Shown: positions 62,074 through 64,000 of the stretch, piece after piece
Numbering within the stretch: position 1 is the stretch's first letter
Layout of the letters: each line of letters starts with the position of its first letter
Source of the DNA: Opimibacter sp041746735
GTDB taxonomy: Bacteria > Bacteroidota > Bacteroidia > Chitinophagales > Saprospiraceae
Direction of reading: 5' to 3'
Assembly (NCBI GenBank): GCA_041746735.1
Contig: JBGTGP010000011.1
Coordinates: 50,015 to 114,014 of the forward strand
DNA length: 64,000 bases
Made by a program: the position numbers and the translations under genes
The notes under the pieces: model-generated
Told to the model about the DNA's origin: nothing
Seen by the model: the letters and a program-made list of their open reading frames with translations, nothing else
The model's database searches: none

Positions 62074-62547
62074 TTATTTCACTGCCTTATACATCTTCTT
62101 TACCTCCTCCAGTGAAAAGCGCCCCACCAGTCCGGTCTGAAAGATGAGTTCCTTTGTGCCGGCCATCCGGATATGACGAAAATCATAGTACGTCTGGAGA
62201 CTATCCGGCCGTGTGGCATAGATAAAGCCATGCTCATCCTCACGGATGACCTCATGAAAAAACGGGTCCTCCCGAACCGTTTGTAATTGACGCAGCTTCT
62301 CTCCGGCAGCATCTGTACGTGGGGCTTCAAACTCAAAGATCTGAATGAAAAAATCCTCGCCCTTTCTGACAGTTATGTCCCGCATCACACCATAATCCTT
62401 GGGTATAACCTCTGCGCTATCTGGAGCCAAGATGGAAAATGGCAGACCGAAAGGATTGAGATCTAACTCCTTAAACCCTTCAGGCTCCTGACGGCAAGCC
62501 GGCAGCACTAAACAGAGGAGAAAAACAGGAAAGAAGGTGTTTTTCAT
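62074..62547 (-). CDS. Small lipoprotein of unknown function (157 aa)
   Basis: Signal sequence and lipobox 'FLLCLVLPAC' (Cys18). The mature part begins 'RQEPEGFKELDLNPFGLPFS' and has a mixed alpha/beta pattern resembling small PsbP/DUF1795-like or 'invasion-associated' lipoproteins, ending in an amphipathic helix ('SLEEVKKMYKAVK'). No catalytic motif is seen. Its function is unknown. It lies alone on the minus strand between the M14-like gene (converging, 25 bp) and the SPFH gene (divergent). Confidence 0.75.
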   Translation of the reverse strand: MKNTFFPVFLLCLVLPACRQEPEGFKELDLNPFGLPFSILAPDSAEVIPKDYGVMRDITVRKGEDFFIQIFEFEAPRTDAAGEKLRQLQTVREDPFFHEVIREDEHGFIYATRPDSLQTYYDFRHIRMAGTKELIFQTGLVGRFSLEEVKKMYKAVK

Positions 62548-62627
62548 GTTTTCAAAGGTATCAAATCAGGCTGAAACAGAGATTTATCCGGTTTCTGGCG
62601 AATCTGGTCGTCTTTTTTCCCCCCTGG

Positions 62628-62658
62628 CTTGATTTCTTCCTGAAAGGTGATATATTTG
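62628..62658 (+). promoter_or_regulatory. Promoter of the SPFH gene (CTTG-N19-TATATTTG)
   Basis: TATATTTG (62651-62658) is a perfect -7 element, with CTTG (one mismatch to TTTG) at 62628-62631, spaced 19 nt. The ATG at 62691 lies 32 nt downstream. Confidence 0.6.
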
Positions 62659-62690
62659 TGATATCATTTCAATATCAAACTAAACAAACC

Positions 62691-63542
62691 ATGGAAACGA
62701 ACAACCGTCCCTTTTCCGGATACATTTTCATCCTGCTGGCTCTATTTCTTCTGGGGGCTATTATAGCCGGGCTGACAAAGGCCTGGAATCCGTATCTGAC
62801 CGGAACTCTCTTTTTTGTCTTTGTGCTGATCCTGCCGGGTTTCTTTTATGTCAATCCGAATGGTTCGATGGTCCTCACGCTTTTTGGCAAATACAAGGGT
62901 ACTGTCAAGGCCAATGGATTTTACTGGGCCAACCCGTTTTACTCGAAAAAGAGCATCTCACTCCGCGCGCGCAACTTTGAAAGTGAGCGTGTCAAAGTCA
63001 ATGACAAGCGAGGCAATCCTATCCTGATCAGTGTGATCACCGTGTGGAGAGTGCGTGACACTTTCAAGGCAGCCTTTGAAGTGGATGATTACGCAAGTTT
63101 CGTCAAATTACAAAGTGATGCAGCAGTGCGTAATCTGGCCGGTCAATATTCGTATGACAATTTTGATGATGATCATTCTGAGATCACGCTCCGGTCCGGT
63201 ATGGATGAGATCAACCATGCCTTGGAAACCGCCCTGTCCGAGCGCCTGTCTATCGCGGGCATTGAAGTCATGGAAGCCCGTATCGGTTATCTGGCGTATG
63301 CTGAGGAAATCGCCAGTGCCATGCTCAAGCGTCAGCAGGCCGAAGCGATCGTGGCTGCCCGTCACAAAATCGTGGAAGGGGCTGTCAGTATGGTCGAAAT
63401 GGCCCTGCAGGATATGTCTGCCAAAAACATCATCGATCTGGATGATGAAAAGAAAGCGGCCATGGTCAGCAACCTGATGATTGTACTCTGCTCTGACAAA
63501 GAGGTAACGCCAGTCATCAATACCGGTACCCTGCATCAATAA
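62691..63542 (+). CDS. SPFH/Band 7 (stomatin-like) membrane protein
   Basis: A 283-residue inner-membrane protein. Two hydrophobic segments ('YIFILLALFLLGAIIAGL' and 'GTLFFVFVLILPGFFYV') precede the SPFH domain: 'NPNGSMVLTLFGKYKGTV', 'RARNFESERVKVNDKRGNPI', 'VITVWRVRDTFKAAFEVDDY' and a coiled-coil-like tail ('AMLKRQQAEAIVAARHKIVEGA'). Proteins of this family organise membrane microdomains and often act with proteases; the exact role is unknown. The ATG at 62691 is preferred over a GTG at 62658 that lies inside the -7 element. A ribbon-helix-helix gene follows, with a palindrome between them. Confidence 0.88.
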   Translation: METNNRPFSGYIFILLALFLLGAIIAGLTKAWNPYLTGTLFFVFVLILPGFFYVNPNGSMVLTLFGKYKGTVKANGFYWANPFYSKKSISLRARNFESERVKVNDKRGNPILISVITVWRVRDTFKAAFEVDDYASFVKLQSDAAVRNLAGQYSYDNFDDDHSEITLRSGMDEINHALETALSERLSIAGIEVMEARIGYLAYAEEIASAMLKRQQAEAIVAARHKIVEGAVSMVEMALQDMSAKNIIDLDDEKKAAMVSNLMIVLCSDKEVTPVINTGTLHQ

Positions 63543-63546
63543 GCCC

Positions 63547-63558
63547 TGACATGTCAGA
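63547..63558. promoter_or_regulatory. Perfect 12-bp palindrome CTGACATGTCAG (possible operator)
   Basis: It begins 4 bp past the SPFH stop and lies 100 bp before the ribbon-helix-helix start. Such dyads suit dimeric ribbon-helix-helix repressors, so autoregulation of the downstream gene is a plausible guess; there is no direct evidence. Confidence 0.3.
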
Positions 63559-63592
63559 AGCACCCTACAAGCCTGAAAGGCAACAACAAGAC

Positions 63593-63631
63593 CCAACAGA
63601 CTGTGAGCCTTACGGCTTCCCCGTCTGTTGG
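63593..63631. repeat. Hairpin CCAACAGAC / GTCTGTTGG with inner stem
   Basis: Nine-base perfect arms 21 nt apart; the interior contains a second small stem (AGCC-TTAC-GGCT). It lies in the 115-bp space between the SPFH and ribbon-helix-helix genes. No T-run follows, so it is not a classical terminator. Confidence 0.55.
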
Positions 63632-63657
63632 TGTGTTGTCACTCCTATGCTGCTAAC

Positions 63658-63858
63658 ATGAAAAAGAAATTTGTACTCCGGATCGATGAGGATGTCTATG
63701 CTGCTCTTGAAAAATGGGCCGCTGACGAATTCCGTAGTGTCAACGGCCAGATCGAATGGCTGCTCGCCTATCAACTCAGGCAACAAAAACGTCTCAAAAA
63801 AGGACCTGCCGATCATCATCGGGAGAAACCGGAGGACCCATCGAACGACCCGGCTTGA
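63658..63858 (+). CDS. Small ribbon-helix-helix (Arc/HicB-like) protein
   Basis: From the Met at 63658 the protein has 66 residues. Residues 1-45 fit a ribbon-helix-helix DNA-binding domain: the basic strand 'KKKFVLRIDEDVYAALEKWA' and the second helix 'RSVNGQIEWLLAYQLRQQ'. The rest is a polar tail. I recall similar proteins being encoded next to SPFH genes in many bacteria, annotated as Arc-type or HicB-type antitoxins, so a shared module is likely; no toxin gene is visible here. The 10 residues upstream of this Met (frame from 63628) do not match the family. The probable group II intron begins only about 7 bp after the stop. Confidence 0.7.
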   Translation: MKKKFVLRIDEDVYAALEKWAADEFRSVNGQIEWLLAYQLRQQKRLKKGPADHHREKPEDPSNDPA

Positions 63859-63864
63859 AATTGA

Positions 63865-63950
63865 GTAGGGTAAGGTAAAAGAAGTCCTTTTACCTTATCC
63901 CTCTCACACCACCGGACGTACGGTTCACGTATCACGGCGGTTCATGGACG
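63865..63950 (-). mobile_element. Group II intron 3' end-like sequence (domain V/VI), truncated by window edge
   Basis: Read on the minus strand, 63943-63902 has the form of domain V: outer stem ACCGCCG with CGGTGGT (one G-U), an inner stem TACG-TGAAC-CGTA and a two-base bulge (CG), then GTGAGAGG. I know this pattern from introns carrying ltrA-type maturases. A second hairpin (63901-63868; GGTAAAAG / CTTTTACC) fits domain VI, and the intron would end near '...CCCTAC' at 63865. The bulged A lies on the 5' arm of that hairpin, where the branch-point A is normally on the 3' arm, which is a weak point. The reverse transcriptase gene would lie beyond the right edge. Confidence 0.45.
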
Positions 63951-64000
63951 TAAATGATAGATGGTGACGCCTCAATTCATTTTGTAACGAAACAAGTTTC

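Noticed and set aside
62658..62690. GTG start of the SPFH gene at 62658
   Set aside because: It lies within the -7 promoter element; the ATG at 62691 begins the family-typical N-terminus.
63593..63631. Terminator of the SPFH gene
   Set aside because: The hairpin is real but has no T-run afterwards and a loop of 21 nt, so an intrinsic terminator is not supported.
1..64000. tRNA or rRNA genes
   Set aside because: I looked for cloverleaf-like CCA-ending arms and conserved GTTCGAATC-type T-loops in the intergenic gaps and found none that are convincing.

Overview
The window looks like chromosome from a member of the phylum Bacteroidota, most likely a Saprospiria/Chitinophagia-type lineage. The evidence is several secreted proteins ending in type IX secretion (T9SS) sorting domains (type A 'YPNP'-like tails and one CHU_C/type B tail), retropepsin-PDZ, DUF5686, DUF937 and WG-repeat proteins typical of the phylum, and promoter elements of the Bacteroidota type (TTTG, 19 nt, TAnnTTTG), a perfect copy of which lies in front of rplU. 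No tRNA, rRNA or CRISPR array was recognised. Assignments rest on reading motifs by eye; no database search was possible.

Layout. 1-8.7 kb: truncated ribF, a secreted unknown protein, an M1 aminopeptidase, the rplU-rpmA operon with a clear promoter and terminator, a retropepsin-PDZ protein, an APC permease, a DUF937 protein and a bile-acid-symporter-family transporter. 8.7-21 kb: a large Dna2-like nuclease-helicase, gamma-glutamyltranspeptidase with a WG-repeat lipoprotein, small secreted proteins (PsbP/DUF1795-like, START), a rhodanese lipoprotein, an Mrr-like protein with a CFI-box C-terminus, a VOC protein and a secreted trypsin-like protease. An 0.8 kb repeat-rich gap follows. 21.4-30.5 kb: a CHU_C adhesin coupled to lptC, then pssA-purS-rsmI facing an opposite-strand operon gpx-holB-ricT-lpdA. 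30.6-37.1 kb: paaY, a choice-of-anchor-B surface protein, paaZ and an enoyl-CoA hydratase, a partial phenylacetate-type catabolic set. 

37.1-53.7 kb is a cell-surface block on the minus strand: a 1462-residue T9SS protein with 19 thrombospondin type 3 repeats, an outer-membrane beta-barrel, a giant ~2040-residue secreted protein, a fibronectin-III protein and a FISUMP/M43-metalloprotease lipoprotein. The last four overlap one another, so they are probably one transcription and assembly unit. This is the best candidate for an undescribed system. 53.8-64 kb: a DUF5686 outer-membrane protein, a glycosyltransferase, superoxide dismutase, lipoproteins, a second repeat-rich gap, a YjjG-type nucleotidase divergently paired with a putative M14-like secreted hydrolase, and an SPFH membrane protein followed by a ribbon-helix-helix regulator. 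The window closes with what looks like the 3' end of a group II intron in reverse orientation.

A recurrent feature is a TAnnTTTG-like -7 element sitting only 4-9 nt upstream of the start codon (ribF, the SBF transporter, pssA, purS, paaZ, DUF5686, the glycosyltransferase, yjjG and its divergent neighbour). This suggests many leaderless or very short-leader mRNAs. It also helped choose several starts.
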